In this document: one piece after another, positions 34,493 to 45,158 of the stretch
Layout of the letters: each line of letters opens with the position of its first letter
Position numbering within the stretch: the first letter of the stretch is position 1
DNA from: Bacillota bacterium
GTDB lineage: Bacteria; Bacillota; Limnochordia; Limnochordales; ZCTH02-B6
DNA length: 64,000 nucleotides
Assembly: GCA_017577945.1 (NCBI GenBank)
Contig: PKQS01000008.1
Location: 62,001 to 126,000 of the forward strand
Reading direction: 5' to 3'
The notes under the pieces: generated by a model
Databases searched by the model: none
Seen by the model: the letters and a program-made list of their open reading frames with translations, nothing else
What the model was told of the DNA's origin: nothing
Program-made: the position numbers and the translations under genes

Positions 34493-35173
34493 ATGACGTC
34501 GAAGTGGGACTCCTCGGTCGGCAAGAAGTTTATCATGGGCGCCAGCGGCCTGCTGCTCATCGCCTACCTTATCATACACCTCGCCGGCAACCTGATGATT
34601 TTCATCCCCGACGGCGGGCGCTCGCTCAACCTGTATTCCCACAGGCTGCATCAGCTGGGACCGCTCCTGTGGCTGGCTCGCATCGCTCTGGCAACGCTGT
34701 TTATCAGCCACATCGTCACGGGCATCCGGGTAACGCTCCAGAACCGCCGGGCGCGCACGACCCGCTACGCGCGGACGGCTTCCAAAGGCGGGCCGTCGAA
34801 GATGACGTTCGCGTCGCGCTGGATGGCCACCACCGGCTTGATTCTGCTCGTGTTCGTTCCCCTGCACGTCGGCATGTTCAGCTTGGGTCCGTATTACGAA
34901 ACGATCATCGACGGCCAGCCCATGCGCGACATCTATCGCCTCGTCGTCGAGCGTTTCAAAGAGCCGCCGGTCGTGGTTTTCTACTGCGCCGTGATGCTCT
35001 TCTTGCTCTTGCACCTGGCCCACGGCTTCTGGAGCGCGCTGCAGTCGCTGGGCGCGCTGAACAAGCGCTGGCTGCCCGTGGCGTATACGACGGGCGTCGT
35101 GCTGGCGGCGCTGCTGGCAACGGGATTTTTCGTGCTGCCGATTTACACGTACTTCTTCATCCCTCTGCCGTGA
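34493..35173 (+). CDS. sdhC: Succinate dehydrogenase cytochrome b subunit
   Basis: This 226-residue membrane anchor has five helices and conserved histidines for two b-type haems and quinone binding: IIHLAGN, YSHRLHQLG, FISHIVTG, VPLHVGMF and LLHLAHGF. It matches the single-anchor type B family (SdhC/FrdC of Bacillus, Mycobacterium Sdh1). The ATG at 34493 begins the conserved KWDSSVGKKFIMGASG region; an ATG at 34451 is an alternative and both ribosome sites are weak. It is first of sdhCAB, 27 bp before sdhA, and links succinate oxidation to menaquinone. Confidence 0.9.
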   Translation: MTSKWDSSVGKKFIMGASGLLLIAYLIIHLAGNLMIFIPDGGRSLNLYSHRLHQLGPLLWLARIALATLFISHIVTGIRVTLQNRRARTTRYARTASKGGPSKMTFASRWMATTGLILLVFVPLHVGMFSLGPYYETIIDGQPMRDIYRLVVERFKEPPVVVFYCAVMLFLLLHLAHGFWSALQSLGALNKRWLPVAYTTGVVLAALLATGFFVLPIYTYFFIPLP

Positions 35174-35200
35174 TTTTGGCTTAAGCGGGAGGGCGGACCC

Positions 35201-37138
<1,938 letters not shown>

Positions 37139-37160
37139 TCGACGGGAGAGGGCGAGCGCG

Positions 37161-37907
37161 ATGAAATTCCGCCTGAGAATTTGGCGCCAAGCGGGGCCCG
37201 ACGCTCCGGGCCGCTTCGAGGAATACGTGGTGGACGGCATCTCGCCCAACCAGTCGTTCCTCGAGATGCTCGACCAGCTCAACGAGCAGCTGATCGCGGA
37301 AGGCAAAGACCCCGTGGCCTTCGAGAGCGACTGCCGCGAAGGCATTTGCGGCATGTGCGGCCTGACCATCAACGGCATGCCGCACGGGCCGCGCCTGAGG
37401 TCGACGACGTGCGAGCTGCGCATGCGCCACTTTGAGGACGGGTCTACCATCACGGTGGAGCCCTTCCGGGCCGACGCGTTTCCGGTCATCAAAGACCTGG
37501 TCGTGGACCGCTCCGCCTTCGACCGCATCATGGCGGCCGGCGGCTACATTTCCGTCAACACCGGCTCGGCGCCCGACGCGAACGCTATCCCGATTCCGAA
37601 GCATATCGCCGAGGAAGCGATGGACGCGGCGGCGTGCATCGGCTGCGGCGCATGCGTGGCGGCATGTCCGAACGCGTCGGCGTCGCTCTTCGTTGCCGCC
37701 AAGATCGCCCACCTGTCGCTGCTACCGCAGGGTCACCCGGAGCGGGAACGCCGCGTACTGCGCATGGTGGAGGCGATGGACAAGGAAGGCTTCGGCGCCT
37801 GCTCCAACCACGGCGAGTGCGAGGCCGCCTGCCCGAAAGGCATTTCCATCGTCAACATCGCCCGGATGCGGGCCGAATACCGCCGGGCCATGGCCGCCGC
37901 CCGCTGA
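37161..37907 (+). CDS. sdhB: Succinate dehydrogenase iron-sulfur subunit
   Basis: This 248-residue electron-transfer subunit has ligands for three clusters: [2Fe-2S] at Cys58, Cys63, Cys66 and Cys84; [4Fe-4S] in [12 protein letters not shown] (Cys159, 162, 165) with Cys224; and [3Fe-4S] at Cys169, Cys214 and Cys220. The ATG follows GGGAGAGGGCGAG 22 bp after sdhA. It completes sdhCAB. The last residues are ordinary and no terminator was recognised in the short gap to the convergent transporter. Confidence 0.95.
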   Translation: MKFRLRIWRQAGPDAPGRFEEYVVDGISPNQSFLEMLDQLNEQLIAEGKDPVAFESDCREGICGMCGLTINGMPHGPRLRSTTCELRMRHFEDGSTITVEPFRADAFPVIKDLVVDRSAFDRIMAAGGYISVNTGSAPDANAIPIPKHIAEEAMDAAACIGCGACVAACPNASASLFVAAKIAHLSLLPQGHPERERRVLRMVEAMDKEGFGACSNHGECEAACPKGISIVNIARMRAEYRRAMAAAR

Positions 37908-37924
37908 CCGCGGCCCCGCTCGCG

Positions 37925-38608
37925 TCAGTCGTCCAACTGGATGCGGAAGGGGTTGAAGTTCGTTTCCACGTCGTAGACGTCCATGCCCGTGCGCCGCTTG
38001 AGAAAGCCGGTCACCGCGTAGGTCACCGGCGTCATCAGCGCCTCGACGCCCACTTTCAGCACGTACACCGCCGCCATGATCTCCAGGATAAGGGGCCACG
38101 GCCATTCGCCGCCGTAGGCGATGGGGAAAAAGATAAGGGTGTCAACGCCGTGGCCGATGAGACTAGAGCCGATGGTGCGAACCCATAAGTGCCGGCCCCG
38201 CATGGCCACTTTCAGCCTGGCCAGCACGTAGGAGTTGACGAACTCGCCCACGACGTACGCCGTCAGGCTCGCCAGCGCGATGCGGGGAGCCAGGCCCAGC
38301 AGCATGTCCCACGCCTCCTGGCCGCCCGCGGCCACCCACCCGGGCTCGCCCGGCATGAGACCGACGAGCCAGAGCGTCGCGCTGAAGAGCACGTTGGCCA
38401 ACAGCCCCGTCCAGATGGCAACGCGCGCCCGGGCGAAGCCGTACACCTCCGTCAGCACGTCGCCCAACAGGTAGCTGAGCGGGAAGAAGACGTCGGCGCC
38501 CGTGATGACGACGCCGAAAAACGCAACGTCCACGGGCTTGACCGCGGTCACCTGGCTGATCATGAGCACGGCGACGAACAAGCCGGTGAGAATGGGAAAG
38601 TAGCGCAC
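37925..38608 (-). CDS. Queuosine precursor transporter (YhhQ/VUT family)
   Basis: This 227-residue membrane protein of the DUF165/YhhQ family imports queuosine precursors (preQ0/preQ1) in species studied. Six hydrophobic segments are visible, and family motifs ADVFFPLSYLLGDVLTEVYG, ANVLFSATLWLV and IGHGVDTLIFFPIAY are present. The GTG at 38608 has AGGTGA 5 nt upstream; ATG at 38614 and GTG at 38617 are close alternatives that lack spacing. It converges on sdhB. Confidence 0.87.
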   Translation of the reverse strand: MRYFPILTGLFVAVLMISQVTAVKPVDVAFFGVVITGADVFFPLSYLLGDVLTEVYGFARARVAIWTGLLANVLFSATLWLVGLMPGEPGWVAAGGQEAWDMLLGLAPRIALASLTAYVVGEFVNSYVLARLKVAMRGRHLWVRTIGSSLIGHGVDTLIFFPIAYGGEWPWPLILEIMAAVYVLKVGVEALMTPVTYAVTGFLKRRTGMDVYDVETNFNPFRIQLDD

Positions 38609-38891
38609 CAGCATCACCTGTCACGGGGCGCCGGGCCTTCCGGGGCCGGCGCCTGCAGTAGATTCATTTTCCCCTCTCGGCCCCACTCGCGCAAGACGTA
38701 CGACGGCGCGTGGCGGTCGAAGCCGGCACCCTGTGCCTCGCTGCGCGCCGCTCCGTCACACCCGCCGGACCATCTCCGGCTCAACCCATCTCCCGCCGAG
38801 CTCGCCTCCCGCAGGAGACGCCCGGCACGACAGCGAAGGCACGATCGCAAGCGGGCCCGCGAACAACTCCGGAGCGCGAGGTGATCAAACT

Positions 38892-39248
38892 ATGGCCATC
38901 GTCGCCGTCAGCGTCGCGCCGCTGGGCACGGGCGAACCGAGCGTCAGCCGCTTCGTGGCGGCGGCCCTCAAGGTGCTGGAAAAGTATCCCGATCTGGAAT
39001 ACCGGCTCGATCCGATGTTCACCACCATTCAGGGCGACTTGCCCCGCATTTTCCAGGCCATCGTCGATATGCACGAAGCGGTGGCGGCCCTGGGTGCGGT
39101 GCGCATCGGGACCGTGATCAAGATCGACGATCGGCGCGACGTCCGTATGCCCATGGAGGAGAAAGTACGCTCGGTGGAGCGGCTATTGTCGGAAAAGGGC
39201 GTGTTGACGCCCATTCCGGACGACGAGTATAGTAGTGCTAAGGATTGA
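38892..39248 (+). CDS. Thiamine-binding MTH1187/YkoF-family protein
   Basis: This 118-residue protein matches DUF77/MTH1187, small ferredoxin-like proteins that bind thiamine or its precursors. Landmarks are IVAVSVAPLGTGEPSVSRFV, the YRLDPMFTTIQGDLPRIF loop and GAVRIGTVIKIDDRRD. The ATG at 38892 follows GAGGTGAT by 7 nt; the open frame upstream is not family-like. It is first of a three-gene run with an HMA chaperone and MsrA. No TPP riboswitch was seen here. Confidence 0.85.
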   Translation: MAIVAVSVAPLGTGEPSVSRFVAAALKVLEKYPDLEYRLDPMFTTIQGDLPRIFQAIVDMHEAVAALGAVRIGTVIKIDDRRDVRMPMEEKVRSVERLLSEKGVLTPIPDDEYSSAKD

Positions 39249-39277
39249 GACGCTTACTGCCGGGAGGCGGTGACCCG

Positions 39278-39478
39278 ATGATCAAGCTGAAGGTCGAAGG
39301 CATGAGCTGTGAACATTGCAAAGCCGCGGTCGAGCGCGCGCTGCGCGAAGTGCTGGGCGTCGAAGGAGTCGAGGTGTTGCTGGATCAAGGGTTCGCCGTC
39401 GTGCGCGGCAACGCGGATCCCCAACAGCTGGTTGAAGCCGTGAAAGAAGCCGGCTACGAGGCGAGAGTGGAAGCATGA
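39278..39478 (+). CDS. HMA-domain metal chaperone (CopZ-like)
   Basis: This 66-residue single heavy-metal-associated domain binds a soft metal ion (usually Cu+) through Cys11 and Cys14 in [13 protein letters not shown] and has the usual beta-alpha-beta-beta-alpha-beta pattern. The ATG at 39278 follows GGAGGCGGTGA. It overlaps msrA by four bases (ATGA) and lies 29 bp after the MTH1187 gene. No copper ATPase adjoins it, so the client may be elsewhere. Confidence 0.9.
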   Translation: MIKLKVEGMSCEHCKAAVERALREVLGVEGVEVLLDQGFAVVRGNADPQQLVEAVKEAGYEARVEA

Positions 39479-40023
39479 GCGTGCAGAAGGCTACGCTCGG
39501 CGGCGGGTGCTTCTGGTGCCTGGAGGCCGTTTTCCAGCAGCTGCGCGGCGTCACCGAGGTGCAGCCGGGCTATGCCGGCGGCCACGTGCCGAATCCCACC
39601 TATGAGCAAGTGTGCACGGGCACCACGGGCCACGCCGAAGTGGTGCAAATTACCTTCGACCCGGACGTCATCACGTACCGGGAGCTGCTGGACGTGTTTT
39701 TCTCCATTCATGACCCGACGACGCCCGACCGCCAGGGCGATGACGTGGGCCCGCAGTACCGGTCCATCATTCTGTACCACGATGACGAGCAGCGGCGGAT
39801 CGCCGAGGAAGTCATTCGCGAGCTCGAGCAGTCGGGCGCGTGGAGCGATCCCATCGTGACGCAAGTCGTGCCGCTAGAAGCCTTCTATCCCGCGGAGGAG
39901 TACCACAAAGACTATTTCCGGCGCAATCCCGAGCGAGCGTACTGCCGCCTTGTCATTGCGCCCAAGGTCGAGAAGTTCCGCCGCCGTTTCAGCGACAAGC
40001 TGAAAGCGGACGCTGTCCGGTAA
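39475..40023 (+). CDS. msrA: Peptide methionine-S-sulfoxide reductase
   Basis: This 182-residue repair enzyme reduces methionine-S-sulfoxide. The active-site GGGCFWCLE holds catalytic Cys12; [14 protein letters not shown] and the [11 protein letters not shown] region are standard. The ATG overlaps the HMA stop as ATGA. No MsrB domain is fused. A perfect terminator follows at 40029. The pairing with a metal chaperone suggests an oxidative or metal-stress role, which is inference. Confidence 0.96.
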   Translation: MSVQKATLGGGCFWCLEAVFQQLRGVTEVQPGYAGGHVPNPTYEQVCTGTTGHAEVVQITFDPDVITYRELLDVFFSIHDPTTPDRQGDDVGPQYRSIILYHDDEQRRIAEEVIRELEQSGAWSDPIVTQVVPLEAFYPAEEYHKDYFRRNPERAYCRLVIAPKVEKFRRRFSDKLKADAVR

Positions 40024-40028
40024 ACAGC

Positions 40029-40067
40029 AACGCCCGCGGCGATAGCGCCGCGGGCGTTGTCGTTTTC
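40029..40067 (+). terminator. Rho-independent terminator after msrA
   Basis: A perfect 13-bp stem (40029-40041 with 40046-40058), loop ATAG, is followed by GTCGTTTTC. It ends the MTH1187-HMA-msrA transcript. Confidence 0.85.
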
Positions 40068-40092
40068 CTCGGTTGCGCTCCTTGAGCCCGGC

Positions 40093-40776
40093 CTACGCTT
40101 GAGCCGCCTGTGCGGCCGCCTGCGCTTGGCGGAAGCGCGCCGCCTGTTGCACGCCGAGGTAAATCAGGATGATGCCCAGCAAGTTGGTAAAGGGCATGAG
40201 CTCGGGAATTTCCAGCCGGCTGGCAAACATGCCGCCTATGACGAAGATGAAGCCGCCGAGGGCGATGAGGCGGTTGTAAGTCAGGCCGTGCCGCAGCCAC
40301 GAATACAGCGCGCCGGCAATGAGCACCACCCCGCCGACGGCCGACAGCAGCACGCTATACGGCCGGCGCGCCGACGCCGGCATAATCTCCGCATGGTTGG
40401 GCGCAAATCCCGCCGCCTCCAACGCCGGGACGTTCAGCTCGGCGCCGGCCACCCGGATGAGGAACAGCAGCGCCACGAGAATCGTGGCCGCCGCGTAAAC
40501 GTGCCCAAGGGCAGGCTTCTCACGCGTCATCAAGTAAACCGTGCCGACGCCGAAAAAGCCCGGCAGCGCGACGCCGGCGAAATAGTAAAGCTTATAAATG
40601 GGAACCGACCATCCGAAGGCGTTGCCGATGAATTCGCCGAAGGTGGCCAACGCAAACATGGCCAGGGCGATGGACCAGAACAGCTGATACGGCCTGCGAC
40701 GTTCCAGATACTGCTTCAGCACGACCCACGTGAAGGCGATGCCGATCACACAGGACACAAGGGCCACAATCCACAT
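40093..40776 (-). CDS. Seven-helix membrane protein of unknown function
   Basis: I do not recognise this 227-residue protein. It has about seven hydrophobic segments beginning WIVALVSCVIGIAFTWVVL, with short loops, two charged turns (YLERRRPYQLFW and TREKPALGH) and a Gln/Ala-rich tail (RQAQAAAQAAQA). The layout resembles small 7-TM sensor or oxidase-associated proteins but no residue pattern decides it. The ATG at 40776 has GGGAGG 9 nt upstream; the open frame beyond is not hydrophobic in the same way. It is divergent from the ger operon. Confidence 0.65.
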   Translation of the reverse strand: MWIVALVSCVIGIAFTWVVLKQYLERRRPYQLFWSIALAMFALATFGEFIGNAFGWSVPIYKLYYFAGVALPGFFGVGTVYLMTREKPALGHVYAAATILVALLFLIRVAGAELNVPALEAAGFAPNHAEIMPASARRPYSVLLSAVGGVVLIAGALYSWLRHGLTYNRLIALGGFIFVIGGMFASRLEIPELMPFTNLLGIILIYLGVQQAARFRQAQAAAQAAQA

Positions 40777-41058
40777 GTCCCAAGTCCTCCCCCAATAACG
40801 GAGCGGCCCGCTCTCGCTGACCCCGCTGCGCCGCCGTGATGTAAGTTTTGGAGCAAAAACTCCAACAAATAGTGTACAGATCCTCAGCAAAGTTGTCTAG
40901 ATGTGACAAATGTTTCCGCGATACGGCGGCGGCCCCCGGATCCATACTGGTAACGCCGCCAACCGCCGCGCGCCGGCCCGATCGCGCCGACGCCGCACCG
41001 CCCGCCAGGTGCCCCGTGGGAGCGAAGGCGTGCCGCCGAGGAGCGAGGTTCAACGCCG

Positions 41059-42201
41059 ATGGACATGTACGACAGAGGTCGGGAGAGACGTGGCCGCGTT
41101 CCCTACGAGATTTCGTGGTGGCAACTGACCACCATCCTGATTTGCTCGCACCTGTCGCTGGTCGTGAGCTATACGCCGGAGATCACCGGCTGGCGCCCGC
41201 CGGTGCGCGACGCGTGGCTGGCCGTCCTGCTGGCGTGGATTCCCGGCTTCTTGTCGTCTTTGGCGGCCTGGTGGGTCGCCAAGCGGTTCGAAGGACAAAA
41301 CTTGTTCCAGATCACCCGCCGCGTCTACGGACGTTTTCTCGGCACCCTCGCCAACATCGGTCTCATCGCGTACTTTCTCTATTGGGCCACGCTGATCACG
41401 CGAGAGTTTTCCGTCTTCACGGCTTCCGTCGTCTTTCTGCGCACGCCCGAGTTCTTGTTCGCCATCCTGTTTCTCTTAATAGGCTTCGTCGCCGCAAGCC
41501 TGCAGATCGAATTCATCGGCCGAGGCGCCGAGCTGTCGGCTCCCTTCGTCATCGGCGGGCTCCTTCTCCTCATTCTCGGCTCGTTGCCCGAAGTGGACCT
41601 CGGCATGCTCCAGCCCTTCCTCGCGGAAGGCTGGCTCGGCGTCTTCCGCCAAGCGGCGACGCCCATCGTCGTTTTCGCCGAGGCCGGCCTCGTCGCGTTG
41701 CTGACCATGCCGTATCTGAACAATCTCCAAGACGGCCCCAAAGCGCTGCAGGTGGGGTTCGCCATCAATGTTTTCTTTGCCGCCGCGACGGCCGCCATCC
41801 TCGTCGGCATGTTCGGCGTCGAGTTGATGGCGCTGGCATCGTTTCCAGCGGCTTCGGCCGCGCGCCTCGTCCGCCTCGGAACAGTCCTAGAGCGTGTGGA
41901 ATGGATCTTGGTCGTTCTCTGGCTGGGGTCCATGTGCGTCAAGCTTGGTCTGCTCCTGCTGGGAGCGCGGCTAGGCCTTTCGAGCCTCTTCCCCGGCATT
42001 CATCCCGCCTGGCTGCTGTTGTTCGTCGTGACGGCGGTCTTCATCTGGCAGCTGTTCATACTGCCCACGCTGGCCCACGTGCTGGAAATTTTCGTGTTTC
42101 GCCTGCGCCTGCGGGCTTGGCCGCACTTGGCGGCGGAACTGACGCCGCTGCTGCTGGCCGCGGTGGCGTTCTTGCGGCGCGCGGGGGCTGATCGCTCATG
42201 A
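41059..42201 (+). CDS. gerAB: Spore germinant receptor subunit B (GerAB family permease)
   Basis: This 380-residue inner-membrane protein of the APC superfamily is the germinant-binding subunit of Ger receptors. About ten helices are visible, starting ISWWQLTTILICSHLSL. The N-terminal conserved turn is followed by SWWQ rather than a typical amino-acid-transporter loop. ATG at 41059 follows GAGGT. It overlaps gerAA by four bases. A CATACT at 40943 resembles a forespore SigG -10, but the -35 is poor. It is first in the order AB-AA-AC. Confidence 0.88.
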   Translation: MDMYDRGRERRGRVPYEISWWQLTTILICSHLSLVVSYTPEITGWRPPVRDAWLAVLLAWIPGFLSSLAAWWVAKRFEGQNLFQITRRVYGRFLGTLANIGLIAYFLYWATLITREFSVFTASVVFLRTPEFLFAILFLLIGFVAASLQIEFIGRGAELSAPFVIGGLLLLILGSLPEVDLGMLQPFLAEGWLGVFRQAATPIVVFAEAGLVALLTMPYLNNLQDGPKALQVGFAINVFFAAATAAILVGMFGVELMALASFPAASAARLVRLGTVLERVEWILVVLWLGSMCVKLGLLLLGARLGLSSLFPGIHPAWLLLFVVTAVFIWQLFILPTLAHVLEIFVFRLRLRAWPHLAAELTPLLLAAVAFLRRAGADRS

Positions 42202-43829
42202 AAACGTTTCTCCACCAGTTGCTCCGCCCGTTCCTGCGCCGCCGGCGCAAAGAGGAGGCGAACAGCGGTGAACCGAGCCGGAAAAGCGGGGACCGCGACG
42301 CCGAGAAGCACCGGCGCCGGGAGCCCGCCGACGATCCCGTCCGCACCCACCCCGAAAAAGTCCGCTTTTCCCGCCGCGTCGAGCGGGACTTGCAGCTGAT
42401 CCAGGACGCGTTCGGCCACAGCGCGGACCTGGTGGTGCGGCGGTTCCGGACGGCGCGGGGCGAAGAGGCCGCCGTCGTGTTCATCAACGGCCTCGTCTCC
42501 ACGCCGTCCATCTCCCGCTACATTATTGAACCCGTCATGACCGGCGAACGCCCCGGCGAAACGGTGGCGGCGGAAGCGAATCCGCTCGCCGTCCTTCGCG
42601 ACGCGCTGACGGGCTTAACCTACGGCCAATGCCTGCTGCTGCGCGACGGGCGCGATCCGGTCGCGTGCGACGTCCGCGACTGGGAGAAGCGTTCCGTGCC
42701 CACGGCCGAACTGGAGCCCTCGGAGCAGGGATCCAACGAGTCTTTCCTCGAAGACTTGGCGACCAACACCGTCTTAATCCGGCGCCGGCTGCGCACGGAG
42801 AATCTGCAGATCGAAAAGTACATCCTGGGCCGGGAGAGCCGCACGGAAATACGCGTCGCCTACCTGCGCCACATCGCCCGAGACGAACTGGTGGACGAAG
42901 TGCGGCGGCGGCTGCAGCGCATCGACATTGACGCGCCGCTGAGCTTGTCCTTCCTCCAGGAGCTCATCACCGACACGCCCTGGTCGCCGATTCCCAACGC
43001 GGTGCTCACCGCTCGTCCGGACCGGACGGCGGGCATGCTGCTGGAAGGCCACGTAGCCATTCTGATGGACGGCACGCCCATGGCCATGCTCGTACCCGGC
43101 ACCTTCGTGTCCATGCTGCAAGCAGCCGACGACTATGCGTCCAATTTCTACGCAGCCTCCTTCACTCGAGGCATTCGCTGGCTCGCGACCTTGATCGCTT
43201 TGCTGGCTTCGCCAGTGTACGTGTCGATCATCTCGTACCACAGCGAGCTGCTGCCGACGCGCCTGTTGTTTACCATCGCGGCCGGGCGCGACGGTGTGCC
43301 CTTCCCACCCCTCGTGGAAGCGTTTCTGATGGAGCTGGCGTTCGAACTGCTGCGGGAGGCGGGGCTGCGGGTGCCCCGGCAAATCGGCCAGGCGGTCTCG
43401 ATCGTGGGCGTGCTTATCATCGGCGACGCCGCCGTGCGAGCCGGGCTCATCAGCCCGTTCATGATCGTGGTCGTCGGCCTCTCGGCCATCAGCTCCTTCG
43501 CCATCCCTTCCCCGGCCCTGGCCGACACGGTGCGACTCCTGCGCTTCCCTATGATCCTGTTGGGGGGCATCTTGGGCTTGTTCGCCGTCACGATGGGCGT
43601 ACTGGTGATTCTCGCCATCATGATCAGCGCGCGCTCGTTCGGCGTGCCGTTTTTTACGCCGTTTGCCCCGATGGTGGGGCGTGAGCTGGAAGACGCGATG
43701 GTGCGGTCTCCGGCCTGGCGCCAGCTGTATCGCCCGTGGCAGGTGGTGCAGCTGGGCAGGCTGCGCCAGCAGCCGTCGGGTCAAAAGCCGCAGCCGCAGT
43801 CGTCGAGGGAGGATCCCGATGGGTCGTAA
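42198..43829 (+). CDS. gerAA: Spore germinant receptor subunit A (GerAA family)
   Basis: This 543-residue subunit has a soluble N-terminal region, then the family core: VVFINGLVSTPSISRYI, ILGRESRTEIRVAYLRHIA, GHVAILMDGTPMAMLVPGTF, then four or five helices including SIVGVLIIGDAAVRAGLISP. A basic and acidic stretch at 10-50 (RRRRKEEANSGEPSRKSGDRD) precedes it. ATG overlaps gerAB by four bases. GerAA forms the oligomeric channel-like body of the receptor in the spore inner membrane. Confidence 0.93.
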   Translation: MKTFLHQLLRPFLRRRRKEEANSGEPSRKSGDRDAEKHRRREPADDPVRTHPEKVRFSRRVERDLQLIQDAFGHSADLVVRRFRTARGEEAAVVFINGLVSTPSISRYIIEPVMTGERPGETVAAEANPLAVLRDALTGLTYGQCLLLRDGRDPVACDVRDWEKRSVPTAELEPSEQGSNESFLEDLATNTVLIRRRLRTENLQIEKYILGRESRTEIRVAYLRHIARDELVDEVRRRLQRIDIDAPLSLSFLQELITDTPWSPIPNAVLTARPDRTAGMLLEGHVAILMDGTPMAMLVPGTFVSMLQAADDYASNFYAASFTRGIRWLATLIALLASPVYVSIISYHSELLPTRLLFTIAAGRDGVPFPPLVEAFLMELAFELLREAGLRVPRQIGQAVSIVGVLIIGDAAVRAGLISPFMIVVVGLSAISSFAIPSPALADTVRLLRFPMILLGGILGLFAVTMGVLVILAIMISARSFGVPFFTPFAPMVGRELEDAMVRSPAWRQLYRPWQVVQLGRLRQQPSGQKPQPQSSREDPDGS

Positions 43830-45033
43830 CCGAGCCGCCGTCGCTTTACTGGCGCTGGCCTTGCTTGCATCCGGGTGCTTGGACCACCGCCCGCCCGAGC
43901 GCAGCGCGCTGGTCCTGGGGCTAGGCCTCGACGTAGACCCCGAAGATGAAACGCAAGTGGTGGTCACCCAGCTCATCGTCATTCCTTCCTCGGTCGCGGC
44001 CGGCAGCGAAAACCCATCGCCGCAGCCGGGAACCGCGTTTTTCCTGCTGAGCAGCAAAGCCACCACGCTCGAAATCGCCACCGCGGCGGCCGTGCAGAAA
44101 CTGTCCCGCATTCCGGCGTACGCCCACATGGACGCGCTGGTCATGGGCGAAGATTTCGCCCGGTTGGGGAGGAGCGTCGAGCCGGCCGTCGCGTGGGCGA
44201 TGCGGCATCCGGAAATCCGTCCCAATATGTTCGTGTTCGTTGCTGACGTGTCCGCGCAGTATTTTCTCGACGCCCAGTCCTCGCTGGACCCGCTGCCCGG
44301 CGAGGCGCTGTCGCACCTGATGGACCACGCGGAAATGATACCGTTCGTTTATCCGGTCAGGTTGTTCGAATTCGCCCGGGGCCTCGCCTCGCCCCGGCAA
44401 GACTCGGCTTTGCCTTACGTAGACCGCACCGCGCCCGCGGACGTGCAGGTTCCGCCCGGATTTCAGCAGCAGCTTATGGTCGACGGAACCATGCCCAATG
44501 TCGCGCAGAAAACGCAGGTGCAGCTCAAGGGCATGGCCATTTTCAAAGGCCCGCGCATGGTGGGGCTGCTGACGGCAGGCGACGGCAACGGCTTGCGCTG
44601 GATTTATGGCGGCGCCAGGAGCTCGGTGTCCATCGAGCATCCGACCGTCCCGGGCGCCTATATCGTCGCCAACACGGTGAGCTCCTCGACGAAGCGGCGC
44701 GCCCGCTTCGAAGGCGAAGAGCTCGTGCTGAGCATTGAAATCCGGGCTACCATGGACGCCTGGGGACTTGGAACAACGCAGCCCGTGGAGTTGGGGTCCT
44801 TCCAGGACGAGGTGCACCGGAGGCTGGCGGCGGCCATCGAAGCCGACGTGCGCAGGACGATGGCGCGCCTGCAGGAGTTGAAGGCCGACATCTTCGGCTT
44901 CGGTGACGCGCTGTATCGCTCTGCGCCGCGAGACTGGGAAAAAGTTGAGCAGGTGTGGGATGACCTGTACTCCGAAGCGCGCGTCGACGTGCGCGTGGAT
45001 GTCATCCTGAAACGGACAGGCTTCTTCCGCTGA
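43819..45033 (+). CDS. gerAC: Spore germinant receptor subunit C lipoprotein (GerAC family)
   Basis: This 404-residue lipoprotein has a signal peptide ending in the lipobox LLASGC (Cys20), then family stretches LVLGLGLDVDPEDETQVVVT, VMGEDFARLGRSVEPAVAW and the C-terminal GDALYRSAPRDWEKVEQVWDD. The ATG at 43819 follows GGGAGG and overlaps gerAA by 11 bp; the open frame upstream is a shadow of gerAA. The C subunit sits on the outer face of the spore inner membrane. No terminator with a T-tract follows; see the hairpin at 45094. Confidence 0.92.
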   Translation: MGRNRAAVALLALALLASGCLDHRPPERSALVLGLGLDVDPEDETQVVVTQLIVIPSSVAAGSENPSPQPGTAFFLLSSKATTLEIATAAAVQKLSRIPAYAHMDALVMGEDFARLGRSVEPAVAWAMRHPEIRPNMFVFVADVSAQYFLDAQSSLDPLPGEALSHLMDHAEMIPFVYPVRLFEFARGLASPRQDSALPYVDRTAPADVQVPPGFQQQLMVDGTMPNVAQKTQVQLKGMAIFKGPRMVGLLTAGDGNGLRWIYGGARSSVSIEHPTVPGAYIVANTVSSSTKRRARFEGEELVLSIEIRATMDAWGLGTTQPVELGSFQDEVHRRLAAAIEADVRRTMARLQELKADIFGFGDALYRSAPRDWEKVEQVWDDLYSEARVDVRVDVILKRTGFFR

Positions 45034-45093
45034 GCCGCGGCCCATGCGAGGCCTCTCGCCGCGAGCCGCGTGGCGCGAAATTACGGGCCATGC

Positions 45094-45143
45094 GGCGCAG
45101 GCCGGCCCCGGAACCGGCATCGCGGCCAGGGCGGGCCTGCGCC
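45094..45143. terminator. Long inverted repeat between convergent gerAC and phosphomutase
   Basis: A 10-bp perfect inverted repeat (45094-45103 with 45134-45143) encloses a second small hairpin. There is no T-tract, so terminator activity is uncertain. Confidence 0.3.
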
Positions 45144-45158
45144 GTTCCCACCACGTTC

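Noticed and set aside
40918..40950. SigG-like promoter before gerAB
   Set aside because: CATACT fits a forespore -10 but the -35 is poor, so it is only noted under gerAB.
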